From positions 98,515,085-98,579,084 of the forward strand of contig CM030366.1 of assembly GCA_017893485.1 (NCBI GenBank): DNA of 64,000 nt, given 5' to 3'. The notes beneath the pieces were generated by a model. That model saw only the letters and a list, made by a program, of their open reading frames with translations. It searched no databases and was not told the DNA's origin. Shown piece by piece: positions 34,524 through 45,639 of the stretch; within the stretch, counting starts at the first letter, position 1; each line of letters begins with the position of its first letter. Origin of the DNA: Hemerocallis citrina (taxonomy: Eukaryota; Streptophyta; Magnoliopsida; Asparagales; Asphodelaceae). Position numbers and translations under genes: made by a program.

Positions 34524-35739
34524 ATTATTTCCAAACCCCCACCCCATTCCTTTCTCCTTTCTCTTTCTTTCCCTAGTTTCGATCCCGACCCAATCACCCT
34601 ACCGAAACCCATTCGGCCTCCCCTTCTCCTGTCCAAATCCACTAAATTTCTTCGTGATTTTCAAATTAATTCGGAGGGATGGCTAAGTGGAGGGTGCTCT
34701 AGCTCGTGGTGGAGTCAATTTGGAGAAACAACCACGGAAAGGTATACCCTATTTCATTTTATTTGTATAAAATTTAGTGTGGTTGATTTTTATTGAGTAG
34801 GAATATTATGGTAGGGAGATTAGAAGATGTTGGGAATAGTAGAGGCGAGAAATTAGAAAATTCTTGGAGATTTTACAAGTTGCCTATAAGTTAGGGTTTT
34901 GGGTTTGTAAAAGAGAATTAAATATGTAAGAATTAGTTAGTAAAATTTTAGTTGAACTATTAGAATATTTTGGGGGTAATTCTAGTTATTGTTTAGGGGA
35001 TAAAAAACCCCGTAGGAATTTTTCTATTACGTGCATTGCACGTGTGTATCCCAGATGTTCAATAAAACGCATGTGTGATATTAAGATTAGTGTTATTATT
35101 TTTCTGTGGCTGGTTTGGATGTTTTGAGCCTTAATTGCTTTGAAATTTGGTAATAGGTGATGTTAGCGATTTCGGATGCGTGACAGGGTGCTTCGAGTCT
35201 TCACGGGCTATTATGTGAGTATGATCTTTTTATTTTATATGCATAATGTGCTCTGATAATGTTAAAATATGGTTTGTAATATGTGAAATGTAAAGTATAT
35301 TGAATATAGAAAAATTCATATGTAGGATACAAAGTAAATTATGAGGTGTAAGAAATTAGTATATATGTATGGAAGTGTGTTGATGGTTGTAGATAGATAT
35401 CTCTATGCTACGGGATTGTAATGATCAGATATATGTATTTGAATGTATGTGTTAGTGTGATGTGTGATCACCCGACTAATGTGATGAGATGGAAAGCATG
35501 GTGTATATGATACGATATTGTGATGCGATAACACGATGATATGAATCATATGGTGTATGTGTGATAGGCGTGTGATGAATTGGAAATTTGTGTGATAATG
35601 TGATGTGAAAATTTGCATGATGTGTGTATGCCATGTGGGTGGTAACTGAGAATTTTATAAAATAATCGATGAGATTAATGGCTTGTGTGTGCTTATGAAT
35701 TTAATGGAGTTATAGGCATTCACGTTCTATTATAAAGGT

Positions 35740-36010
35740 GTATACCGAGATATATTATAAAGGTGTTATGTTATACAGGAGATATATTTATATATATGGC
35801 GAAATATTATAAAGGAGATATATTATAAATGAATATATGGAGATATTTTATAAAGGAGTTATTTTATAAAGGAGTTATTATAAAGGAGTTATATAATAAA
35901 GGAGATATACAGAGTTATATTATAAAGGAGTTATATTGTAAAGGAGTTATTTTATAACGGAGTTATATTGTGAAGGAGTTCTATAATAAAGGAGATATAT
36001 ATGTATTTAA
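35740..36010. repeat. TATAAAGGAGTTAT short-unit array
   Basis: Irregular repetition of ATATTATAAAGGAG(T/A)TAT, about 14 to 22 bp per unit, within the solo-LTR-like insertion. The purine-rich GGAG strand bias is constant across the array. Confidence 0.75.
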
Positions 36011-39000
36011 AGGAGATAATTAAATATTGCAGTGTCGCACAATCTCCCAGGGGTTTGGGCTAGACCCCACAGGCCCGGGATACACTCGGGAACAGGAGTT
36101 ATATTTATATTGCCCCGAATTTTATATTTGGGGATCAGGAGTTATATATTGACCCAAATTATATTTGGGGATCAGGAGTTTTCCTCACTGGTATAGGGCT
36201 AGGAGGAAGACGTAGCCTCGAACGTGTAAGACTCTGTGTGAGCATCGATCCACGTGTTATATTTTATTTTTGACTAGCCTTTTGGCTTTAGTCTTGGTTG
36301 GACAAGCGCACAAACGTACTTTCAATCCAGCCCACAAATGATAGATGCATAGGACACCCAGATCTGGGTGATATGGTGGGTTAGCTGGATTGAAATGTAT
36401 GGAACGGGAGGCACAGAGATCCCTGTGTTGTACGAGGAGGTCAGTTGTGTGCGCACTGAAAAGGAGAAAATATAAATGTGTATATGTGTATTGAAAGAAT
36501 GTGTATATGATGATATGATGTCTTACGGAGACTATTTATATTATGGGAGATATGCATATACTACGGGAGGTATATATATATATACATATATGGGTATATA
36601 TTGGCATATGGCTATACTTAAGAAGCTATATTGATGAACATGAGTAGAAGAGAGTGAGAAAGTAAAGAATTGAGATGAATAAGTATATAAAGTATGTATG
36701 TAAATGAATATGAGAAGTAAAAGAAAGTGTGGTTGTGTCATAGAAATGATTAAGTAAAGTGAAGATGAATAGTAATTGAAGTAACTATAACCAAGCTATC
36801 GGCTTGAGATGTGATGTGATATTACCCAGAATGTGTTTGGGGTGTGGTGATTATTACCCAAGCTATCGGCTTTGGGGTGTGATATGTGATTGCCCAAACT
36901 ATGTTTGGGATATGGAGTATATTGTGATGAGAATGAAAGTGAAGTTAATGACATTTTGTGTTATAAGTGATATGATAATGATGTGATGAAATACAAGTAA
37001 ATTGCCATGTGTACTGAGATGTTATGTTTTGTGTTATAAGACATGAATTAATATGATATAATGAGAAGAGATGCATATATTTATGATGTGATACGTGATA
37101 TAATACAATAAGATAAATACCTGTATTATGAGATTGGTTATGAAATGGGTTATTAAAGAAAGTATGCCGTGTTATAAGTTTGTGTGCATTGGGATTGTGA
37201 CTAGGAACTACCTGCCTGCTATTTCGGAGAAAATAGTGGGAACTACCTGCCTAGGCACAATTTTCAGGATGAATGGGTGAGTTGTTGATATGATGCCGGT
37301 ATTTCAGGTTGGAAATAAAAGAGAAGTAAATTGAAATATGTGTTATCTGGAAAAAAGAAAGTAAGTTATAACCATGATGAGTTTGATGATGGGTATGATG
37401 ATGTATTGAGAGCGTAAAGAAGATAGTTGTAATATATGATGAGAGTAAAGGTGATGTATTGCGAGATGTGATGATATGTGTTATAAGAAGTAAATGAATG
37501 CGGTGTTATGTAATATGAAAATGAGAAAGAAAGTGTTTATGAATGAATATGAGTATAAAAGAATACGAGTCGTGAGTTCGTAGATGCAAATGCTTGGCAA
37601 ATGAAGTGCGTGGTTAACTAAGTATGAAGAAAAGTGGCGGTGACCTTATGTGATTAGTTATGAAAATAAAGAAATGTGGAGGTGGTGTTAATTATGAAAT
37701 GATGAGTATTTGTGTTGGGGATTTCAAAATGAACAGAAATGGAATGTGAATTAATGTGTTGCTTTGTAATTGAGTATAAATTGAATGAGTTGTATATATA
37801 TATATTTATATATATGCAGTCATATATTAATATGATGCATTAGCGAAGGGTGTGAAGTTATGGATATAGGTAGACGGATGCAGATTTGTCGAGTACTTAA
37901 TACAAAGTTGTATTCTTGATGCTTTAATGTTCAGATTCAGGTTGAATCTTTTTACCTTGATATTTGTAAGTTTAATTTATTTTCGTTATATAGTTTGGTT
38001 TATTTATTAGATTAGTGAATTATACTCACACCAGAAATGTCTAACTCCTTAGTGTTTGGGGGGGGGGGGGGGGTTAGGGGAGTCTCAGGACTACCCTAGA
38101 TCCCCTACTGTTACAGGTCCTCAGCAGTGCAGAGGTGAGGTGTAGATTTGTAGGGTGGAGTTTACTTTAAAATTTTGTATAAATTAGTTTTGTGAATAGT
38201 GGAATTTGTGGTTTAAATTGTAATTTGAATGTATAAGTACCTGGAAGTCGATGATGAGTATAGTGTGGGGTAGTATGGTATGTTCTTGACCCGTACCCAT
38301 CTCGTTGTGGTGTACCGGGCTCTGTGGTAGATTTTATTAAGGTTTTAAAAAAATTTTTACCTTGTTTTCAAAGAAATTTATAGTTTTTATTTAATATTTG
38401 ATATTCTATTATGAGTTTGGCCCCCAGTGCATGATATTATATTGCCTATGTGATTCTGCTCATTTTGGCCTGGGGAGCCCATGATATTATTGCTTGTGAT
38501 GTGAGCTACGGAATTTAGAGCAGAATTCCGTAAGATTTTTTTGTTTCGGGGCAGAAATTTCAAGAGAAACTCTGCCAAAATTTTCATTGAAATATAATTT
38601 TCTTAATTTATGTGTAAAGTGATATAGAAATTGAAAGAATTGATTTTGGGAGTCAAAAAAAATAAATTTTGGGGCGTTACAGAACCCAATGCCTATCATC
38701 GTTATTGTATGCGACATTTTGCTATAAATTTCTTTACTAAATTTGGTAGCAAAGCAATGAGGAAGAAAGTCAAAATTATAGCATGTCAAAACCAACCAAA
38801 AAAATTTCAAAGCAAACTCGCGGAATTGGAAACAGTAAATGCGGAAGCTGCAAATTGGTTGAAAGAGAAAAAAGTTGAGAAATGGGCCCTTTCTGAAGAT
38901 GGAGAAGGCGATATGGGATAATGACTATCAACCTATCAGAAGTTTTCAACTCGGTTTTGAAAGGTGTGCGTAGTTTACCAGTAACTGCTATTGTGGACAT

Positions 39001-39794
39001 GATCTTTTATCTTCTTAATTCGTACTTTACCACACGACGTTAGTTAGCCAACAAGCTAATCAGTGAGGGTAATTTTATTCCACAAAGAGTACAGGATTTG
39101 ATAGATCTCCGGCGTGAAAGAGCCAACATGTATGAGGTGATATTGTTTAGCCATCAACCTGGAGTTTTTGCAGTCGAAACAGGTATATGAAGAGTAGGTG
39201 GGAATCAAAAGGGTGGTAACTTGCACACTGTTAACTTGGGCAATAAAACATTTACTTGTTAAAAATTTCAGTTATATCATATACCATGTTCTCATGTTCT
39301 AGCTGCTTGTGCATATCACGCTATTGATTACAAACCGTCTGTTGATACATTCTACTCAACTATTTTGTTAGCACAAACATGGGCTCCCAATTTTGATCCA
39401 ATACTAGATCCTGCATATTAGCCAGTTAATACTGGAAACAAACTTGTACCTGATGCGAGCCTTCGACGTTCTCGGAAAGGTCGGCTGAAGAGTACGAGAG
39501 TACGTAATGATATGGATGTACGAGAAGAGTCTAGCAGGGCTTCGGGAATGACGTGATCAAAATGTTGTTTGAGGGGTCACAATAAACGCCGATGCCGGAA
39601 AAACTCAAGTCAATCTACTCAAAGCCAACATTGAGCAGTTTTGGAGTTTTGTTAGTCGAGTTTTTTTGATTATGTAATATTTTGTACTGTGGAGATTCAT
39701 CACTATTCCTCACTTGCCATATTATGTAATATTTCGTAATATTTCGTACTGTTTTTTATTATGTAATAAAACGTAATTTTTTGGAGTTTTGTTA

Positions 39795-40350
39795 GTTGAA
39801 CTGTGGAGATTCTTTACTTTCCAGAAAGTTGAAACTTTCTGGAAATTGAAGTTCTTAAGACTCATTAACGCAGTTAACGACCTTGGTTTTACCAACGCCG
39901 TTAACTGAGTTAACGACTGTGGAGGTTCTTCACTTTCCAGAAAGTTGAAACTTTCTAGAAATTGAAGTTCCTAAAACTCGTTAACGGCCTTGGTTTTACG
40001 AAGGCCGTTAACTGAGTTAACGACTGTGGAGGTTCTTCACTTTCCAGAAAGTTGAAACTTTCTAGAAAGTGAAATTCCTAACACTCGTTAACTCAGTTAA
40101 CGGCCTTGGTAAAAACCAAAGTCGTTAACTGCGTTAACGCTGTGGAGGTTCTTCACTTTCCAGAAAGTTGAAACTTTCTGGAAATTGAAGTTCTAAAGAC
40201 TCATTAACTCAGTTAACGGCCTAGGTAAAACCAAGGCCGTTAACTGAGTGAACGACTGTGGAGATTCTCCACTTTCCAGAAAGTTGAAACTTTCTGGAAA
40301 TTTAATATAGTTAGACTCGTTAACTCAGTTAACGGCCTTGGTTGAGTTAA
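39795..40350. repeat. Tandem array 2 of element C: paired palindromes
   Basis: About five units of 105-125 bp lie between the MULE transposase and the PMD gene. Each has a palindrome built on TTCCAGAAAGTTGAAACTTT and completed by CTGGAA, holding two nTTCnnGAAn dyads (for example 39818-39827 and 39836-39845), followed by one or two CGTTAACTCAGTTAACG or CGTTAACTGAGTTAACG dyads (for example 39863-39879, 39899-39915). The two palindromes stay in the same order and spacing in every unit. Confidence 0.9.
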
Positions 40351-40905
40351 CGACTTTGTATCCTTCACTATCTAGAAACCTTCAAATCTTCAAATCAGCT
40401 TTCCACAATATCAGCTTCATATCGGAACTTTCATACCAAATCAATATCAACTTCATATCAAACCAACTTTCATATCTCAGCTCAAACCTTCAAATCGTCA
40501 TATGAGAACTTTCATATCACAACTCAAAATCTTAATATCTTCATATTTCAACTTTGATATCTCAGATAAACTCAGATAAAATTCAGATAAACATGTATAA
40601 AACCAACTCAGATAAACTCAACTTAACTCAAAACACATATCAAACCAATTCAGACCAGCCATAATCAGATAAACTCAGACATAACATAAACATAGATCAG
40701 ATAAACTCATATCAGCATTTCCTTAACTCAGATCAGATCAGCATTTCCTACCCATTACAGAACATGAACATAACAACTCAGATCAGATCAGCTTTACATC
40801 CACATGTCTTTTGTTCTAAGACACCATTCTCTAAAATTCAAAAAATACACAACTTAATAGAAGTTTTACTTACGACGGGGTGAATAGAGTTGGAGGTTTC
40901 CTTGC
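40351..40905. other. Region 3' of PMD gene with ATCAGATAAACTCA repeats
   Basis: Loose repetition of (C/G)ATAAACTCAGA, TCATATC and TTTCATATC words from 40385 to 40800, low-complexity. It is the convergent 3' region of both element C genes. No ORF is supported. Confidence 0.5.
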
Positions 40906-42877
40906 TCATTTGGGACGCTGTTGGGTGGATTGAGTTAGTCCGGATAGAGGAATATTATCTTTGTCAAGTTCTTCTTCTTCCTCTTCTTGGATTTCATCAA
41001 TTGGAGGAGGCGGCTCCCTTCTTCTCCTTTGTCTTTCTTCATGTAGTATTGAATGTGGACGAGATTTTCTAGCAACTGTCTTTCGATGACCAGTTTGGTG
41101 CACGGGCCCGGACAAGATCACAACAATTCTGTTACCTTCGCCAACAAGATCAGCTTGTACTCTACATGAATCAATAATTTTTCGCACGAAAACCTTCAAT
41201 GGCTCGGCTACATTGATTTTCAAAATCTTTGCACATTCTTTAACTTGAATCCAAGTTTGGTCCATCTACTCAAAAACAAAACAAACGTTATAATAAATTG
41301 AATAAGTAGACGTAATAATAAATTCCATGTAAATAATGAAATAACACTTACGACACTCCGAAGCAATGGTGTCTTCGGTTGATACATTGGTAGGTTAATG
41401 AAGTAGGTGTCAGCTGGATCGGTGGCATGTCTATGTGTTGGTACTTGCACCCCGGCTGGTCGTTGTCTTGTTGGAGAAATGTATAGGCGAGTCATTCTCC
41501 TAAACCAAGTCATGTAAGGGACATGATGAGCTACATCGAATGGTGGAATGTTCTGAATTAGGTGATCGAGATGATGGATCCAAATATCCACATGAACGAT
41601 GACTGAAACTGCCCAATCATGTGCTGCTTGTCTACCCATACCAGTGACACTGTGAAGATCAGCATTGTATGTTTGGTGAACTGGAATGTTTTGACGCAAC
41701 CTAAATTGACGAAGAACCCTGTTTAGGAAATATGGCTCAACTATACCGAAGTGGATCAGCGGTGCTTTAGTAAACCACAACCGACGAGCCGAGGTACAAA
41801 CTGGAGGCAATCGAGCTAAACGTTCCTCGGTATACGGTTGCCACTTAACACAATCATCTTGTAAGTGGTCAAGATCGTCCCGGTAATATGATAGGCACCT
41901 ATTTGGGCTCGCCTTCCATGTCAATGAACCCACCCAATACATGCCTTGAGGTGGCCTTATGTTCACGTCGTCGGGAAGGTTCGACCACTTTGGTGACTGC
42001 TTCGCCACAACGGAATGGCCGATGTGCAGTCGTTCCCAACTCCACACCTGGAGCATCAACATTGGTCCATTCATTTGCTTGGCACCAAGAGAGCAGTTGC
42101 ACAATGCGCGATATAAGGTGGCTAACGCAGCACTCCCCCAACTATACCCCCCAACTGCCCCAAGATCGGCTATAGTGATAGGTACATCAATGGAACGGAA
42201 TCTCCGAACAAATTTGGGAAGATGACACCTCCGAACAGTGTCATTATGTATGCCCGGCAATAATGGTGTACTTGGTTGTCCGTGGAGTTATTGGTCAACC
42301 TACCGGAGAACTTTCCCTTCAACCATTTCAATCTCAATGATTTTCTTACAAGGGAAGACCGATCCACCACGACTCCGAGATATTCTTCAATAATGAACCC
42401 CGGATCGAAGTCCATTGAGCCAGTTACGGCCTGTCCATCAATTGGCAAACCCATAATCACAAAAACATCTTGTAACGTCACTGTAGTCTCGCCGACTGGC
42501 AGGTGAAAACTATGCGTCTTGGGACGCCATCTCTCGAGAAGAGTCGTTAATAACGGTCGATCCACCTTAATGGAGCTCATCAATCCTATGCTGTATAATC
42601 CACATGTTTGTAACAACCCATGTATACGGAGATGCATTTCTAACGTGCCGTGCCCCCTAAATACGCACTCCGAAGAATTCCCTTCCCAAATGTCTTTAGA
42701 TTGGTGTTGACTTTGTAAAGTCAACAACCTAGGGTCGATCGGACCAGGAACCACCGGAGGAACATAGGAGGAAGTAGATGGGCCCGGATCTGTGGATGGA
42801 GAAGTAGGTTGCTGTTCATTTCGAGGAGGAGGCGAGGCCGTTTGATTGGCCGGAGGAGAAGAAGTACCGGTCTCATC
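40906..42877 (-). pseudogene. Plant mobile domain (PMD) / MAIN-LIKE protein gene, partial and frameshifted
   Basis: The PMD family includes host MAIN/MAIL1, nuclear proteins needed for transposon silencing and meristem function, and many transposon-carried copies. The exon 42877-41352 follows a clear acceptor (TTTGGTGTAG). It encodes GPIDPRLLTLQSQH, LMSSIKVDRPLLTTLLERWRPKTHSFHLP, VGETTVTLQDVFVIMGLPIDG, the shift site, GGYSWGSAALATLYRALC, and PPQGMYWVGSLTW. A one-base indel near 42175 moves the frame (the first frame hits a stop at 42170). An 86-bp intron follows (41351-41266, GTAAGT...GAGTAG), then a last exon 41265-40906 with a K/R-rich and acidic EEEEE tail. The first exon is missing, replaced by LTR-like sequence from 42913. 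PMD core motifs are otherwise well kept. Confidence 0.85.
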
Positions 42878-44510
42878 CTACACCAAAAAAAAATTGGAAA
42901 TTCAACACATATTGTAACACCCTGAATTCCAAAACACACTGAATTCGAAGTTCCACAGGATCTTTACACTTCTTTCGTACAATTTTACAAGAAAAATAAA
43001 ATATTCGTTACATCAGAGTTGCATTATACATTTACAATGTTACAGCGGAAGCAATTTACAGTAATTATATGAAATAAATATCCAACATTTAAATCAATCA
43101 TTGAGCTGCATGTATACTTCGATTTGTCAACCTCTTTATCCTGCATATGAAACTGTGGGCGCGTCAGTTCATTCAACTGACGAAATATTATACACGGCTA
43201 TTCTCTCTATGCCGGAAACAGTATAATGATTCTCAAAACTTAAACAATCACAAACTTGTTCACAAACAAAGCTAAAGGGGTTATCCTATTGATGTCGTAT
43301 TGTGAATGTGCACTTAGTCCTTAATGTAATTACTTATGTTATATGACACTAATGCACACTTGTTCGAATTCTATGCATCCCATACTACATAGGTCCGAGG
43401 GCAAGCCCTTAATCGTTCTTCATCTTGTAGGGTTCAATCCCTCGTTATGAATTAATCTACTTCTGTAACTACGGTAAGTATCCTAGATGTTCTACGCACT
43501 ACGAACTTATGTCTAGGCGCCCTGGAGAGAATCCCAACGTATTGACACATGACTTATTATGCAGGTAGGAGTGGTAATTCACCTCCTACCATAGACATGA
43601 CACCACCTGTAGTCGCCAAACACCCCACGAGTGTCGCCACCAGGACGGTACTCTAGAGATATATCCACGTCATGTCACGACGCATCGTGAAGACATCCTG
43701 TGAATACTTTCATACCGCCAATCCAATGACCCTCAGACTCAATGTTTTTCTCTTACTTTCATCACATCTTCGCTATGTAACTAGTCCTTAATTTAATTGA
43801 ATCATGAACAAAATAAATACCTTAAGGTTAGCATTCTCACTATACCGGTCTTATTCATTTATTTCACATTGACCCAAACTTGGTCTTTTCATTTCATATA
43901 TCATTTCAACATTCTTTTATTGCCGGTATAAGGCTTAGCTACACCCTATTTCTTGATTTCATCCATAATAATAATGTCGAGTTTTCATACTCATAAAGCC
44001 TTTTTTCATGATTAATCATAATTCACATTTCATGTTCATAGTATTCATGTATTCATATTCATAATGTTCTTCATAACTCATCATGCCACCTAATTTCAAT
44101 TTTCAAGTACAATATCATGCGTAAACAATTAAAATTCAATTCTTCTAACATGTCACATTCACTAGTTCACAATTCCACATAATTATCTTACTCTTTATTT
44201 TAATCCATACTAATTTCAGAATTTACAATTTCACTTAGTTTCACAATTCAAGTTTTTTCCAAAATTCTTATTACAAAATCTCATTTTTAAATTCCTTAAA
44301 ACAATCCATTTAACTTTCTTTATCTAAAAGACGATTTAAGTTAATAATTAAAATAAGTTCTTTCTTGCAAAAGTAGTCTCAAATCCTCATTTATACTAGG
44401 CCCACAGGTCATAGAAAATCACCTCACGAAAATCCAGATATTATTTAAAACTTCAGGGCAGTCGGCTGTTCTGCGATGATTTAAAACTCGAAAATAAAAT
44501 GATCAGGGCA

Positions 44511-44651
44511 GTCGACTGTTACACTATATTCGGTCAACTGTTCTGTAAAGATCTAAATCTCAAAATAAATAATCAGGGCAGTCGACTGTTACAATATAGT
44601 CGGTCGACTGTTCTGTAACTAAAAACCGAAATTTATTACCTGACAGTCGAC
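44511..44651. repeat. GTCGAC palindrome cluster in LTR-like sequence
   Basis: GTCGAC at 44511, 44581, 44603 and 44646 lies in roughly 70-bp repeats that read ...AATMAGGGCAGTCGACTGTT. Decayed copies are GTCGGCTG at 44461 and GTCAACTG at 44532. Confidence 0.88.
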
Positions 44652-45114
44652 TGTCGATTGCACCTGGTTGCAATGGATATATTTTTGACATTGAAAATAA
44701 TATCACAATTTTCATATTATTTAAAATCATGGTTTTCCCAAAATAATATTTTTAGAACACAAGTTTTCATCTTTCTACAATAAAGTTGTTTCAATTCAAA
44801 CAATTAATTCCATATGATGCATTCAATCAATTTGTGTCTCATAAGCACAACTTCCTTCACATAGCATGATTTATAAACATAAAGCACGACAATAAGATAG
44901 ATTCTAGCATTTCAATTTCACACATTTATCAATTAGCAATCATCTTTACAATCATTCTCTAAATTATTATTCCATCTCTAATTTATCAAACATGAGACTA
45001 GAATTTCTTCATTTCTCTTTAACTATTTTATCACATCATTCCTAGCATGACATCTAAAACTGGAGACTGTTCAGCTGCCATTACTCTGTAACAGCAGAGT
45101 AATGGGGACTCTTC

Positions 45115-45177
45115 AGATTCATAACTGGTGAGTCATTACTCTGTTGTTACAGAGTAATGGGCACCAGTTACTGAATC
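45115..45177. repeat. Strong hairpin, about 30-bp arms
   Basis: AGATTCATAACTGGTG on the left pairs with CACCAGTTACTGAATCT on the right, continuing through CATTACTCTGT and ACAGAGTAATG with a 3-4-base loop. A smaller copy of the inner dyad, CCATTACTCTG...CAGAGTAATGG, lies at 45079-45106. This may be a structured region of the LTR transcript. Confidence 0.75.
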
Positions 45178-45639
45178 TAAAAAGCTTTTTCAGTTCAGTA
45201 GGGGAAGAGTTTTTTGTCTGGGCTAAAAAAAAATTTAAGCCAAACCAGAACAGACCAAGCCAAACCGAACCGAACCGAGCCGGGGCCGGGGCCGGGGCGC
45301 GTGTGTGTTTGTCATTTTGGCTAAGTCCTCTCTCCACTACACATTAGTGGTAACCCCCGGGCCACGCCATTTAGTCCAGTTTTTTAGTATATATACTAGA
45401 AGAAATCATTTCCAATTTCCGATATGGGACTATCCATTTACTCCAAGTTGCCAAGTTAGTACATTTCAAGTACCCAACTTTGGATCAACATTTCTCATTC
45501 ATACGGAATTTGTTTTTGGCAAGTGAGTATACTACGGAATAGTACCCGTCGAGAGGATCGCAATCCACTCATTTTCTGGCACCGCCGGTGGCCGGAGCCT
45601 GCCGGAATCCGGCCCGGAAAACTGCAAAAATTAATTCCA

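Larger units (their letters stand above)
34142..38681. mobile_element. Solo-LTR-like insertion (4.54 kb) in MULE transposase
   Basis: Ends are TGTAACACATCG on the left and GGGGCGTTACA on the right, the TGTAAC...GTTACA termini of many plant Ty3/gypsy LTRs. The flanks are GAACT (34137-34141) and GAACC (38682-38686), a 5-bp duplication with one mismatch. Removing the insert and one flank re-joins the MULE frame. No gag, pol, primer site or internal LTR copy is visible, so a solo LTR from unequal recombination is the simplest reading; a large non-coding LARD is the alternative. Contents: TA microsatellite 34465-34520, TATAAAGGAGTTAT repeats 35740-36010, and G16 at 38058-38073. Confidence 0.75.
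32405..39634 (+). pseudogene. MULE (MuDR-type) transposase, broken
   Basis: Start chosen at MDYDFPVWLYF (32405), right after the leader intron. An acidic stretch (about 32998-33090) is followed by the mudR DNA-binding domain (EFYIWEEFQSKESIQHAL, then CSWRLHAIVPKG and GPHTC, 33236-33515). After a frameshift near 33535 comes VKAHIGITPRAII and QISYRKAGIAKQK, after another near 33765 RGVFWAFRDSIEGF, and the DDE core ISVDGTHLYGKYKG (first D), CVIFDRHAGI (second D). A 4.54-kb insertion (34142-38681) splits it, and it resumes PNAYHRYCMRHF, with NLSEVFNSVLKGVRSLP holding the expected E, a SWIM finger (HIPCSHVLAACAYH, about 39280-39320) and a terminal knuckle (CCLRGHNKRRC). In-frame stops near 39044, 39262, 39421 and 39556 confirm it is dead. 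No functional transposase is made from this copy. Confidence 0.9.
31664..42912. mobile_element. MULE family element C carrying transposase and PMD gene (right end missing)
   Basis: The left terminus GAATTTTTACCAAACTATCC continues with CACTTTTTGTAAGTATG and matches the terminal motif of elements A and B. Order: terminal repeat, palindrome array 1 (31747-31964), leader with an intron, MULE transposase on plus (32405-39634), tandem palindrome array 2 (39795-40350), then a PMD gene on minus (42877-40906), convergent with the transposase. The right terminal repeat is not found; LTR-like sequence starts at 42913 inside the first recognisable intron of the PMD gene. That both genes belong to one element is inferred from the convergent layout and shared dyads, not from matched ends. 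The PMD gene could be a separate insertion. Confidence 0.65.
42913..45600. mobile_element. LTR-like sequence interrupting the PMD gene (right end uncertain)
   Basis: It starts TGTAACACCCTGAATTCC, the same terminal motif as the LTR at 54509 and similar to the solo LTR at 34142. The interior is AT-rich with no coding region. It includes four GTCGAC sites with CAGGGCAGTCGACTGTT context (44511-44651) and a long hairpin at 45115-45177. A GC-rich stretch GCCACCGGCGGTGCC-like is at 45580-45600. I could not find a matching ...GTTACA end with a 5-bp duplication, so the right boundary and orientation are open. Confidence 0.5.

Noticed and set aside
34428..34796. 122-residue ORF with IYIYIY repeats, and similar ORFs at 54920-55267 and 55666-56055
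   Set aside because: They read through (TA)n microsatellites in LTR sequence and have no other support.
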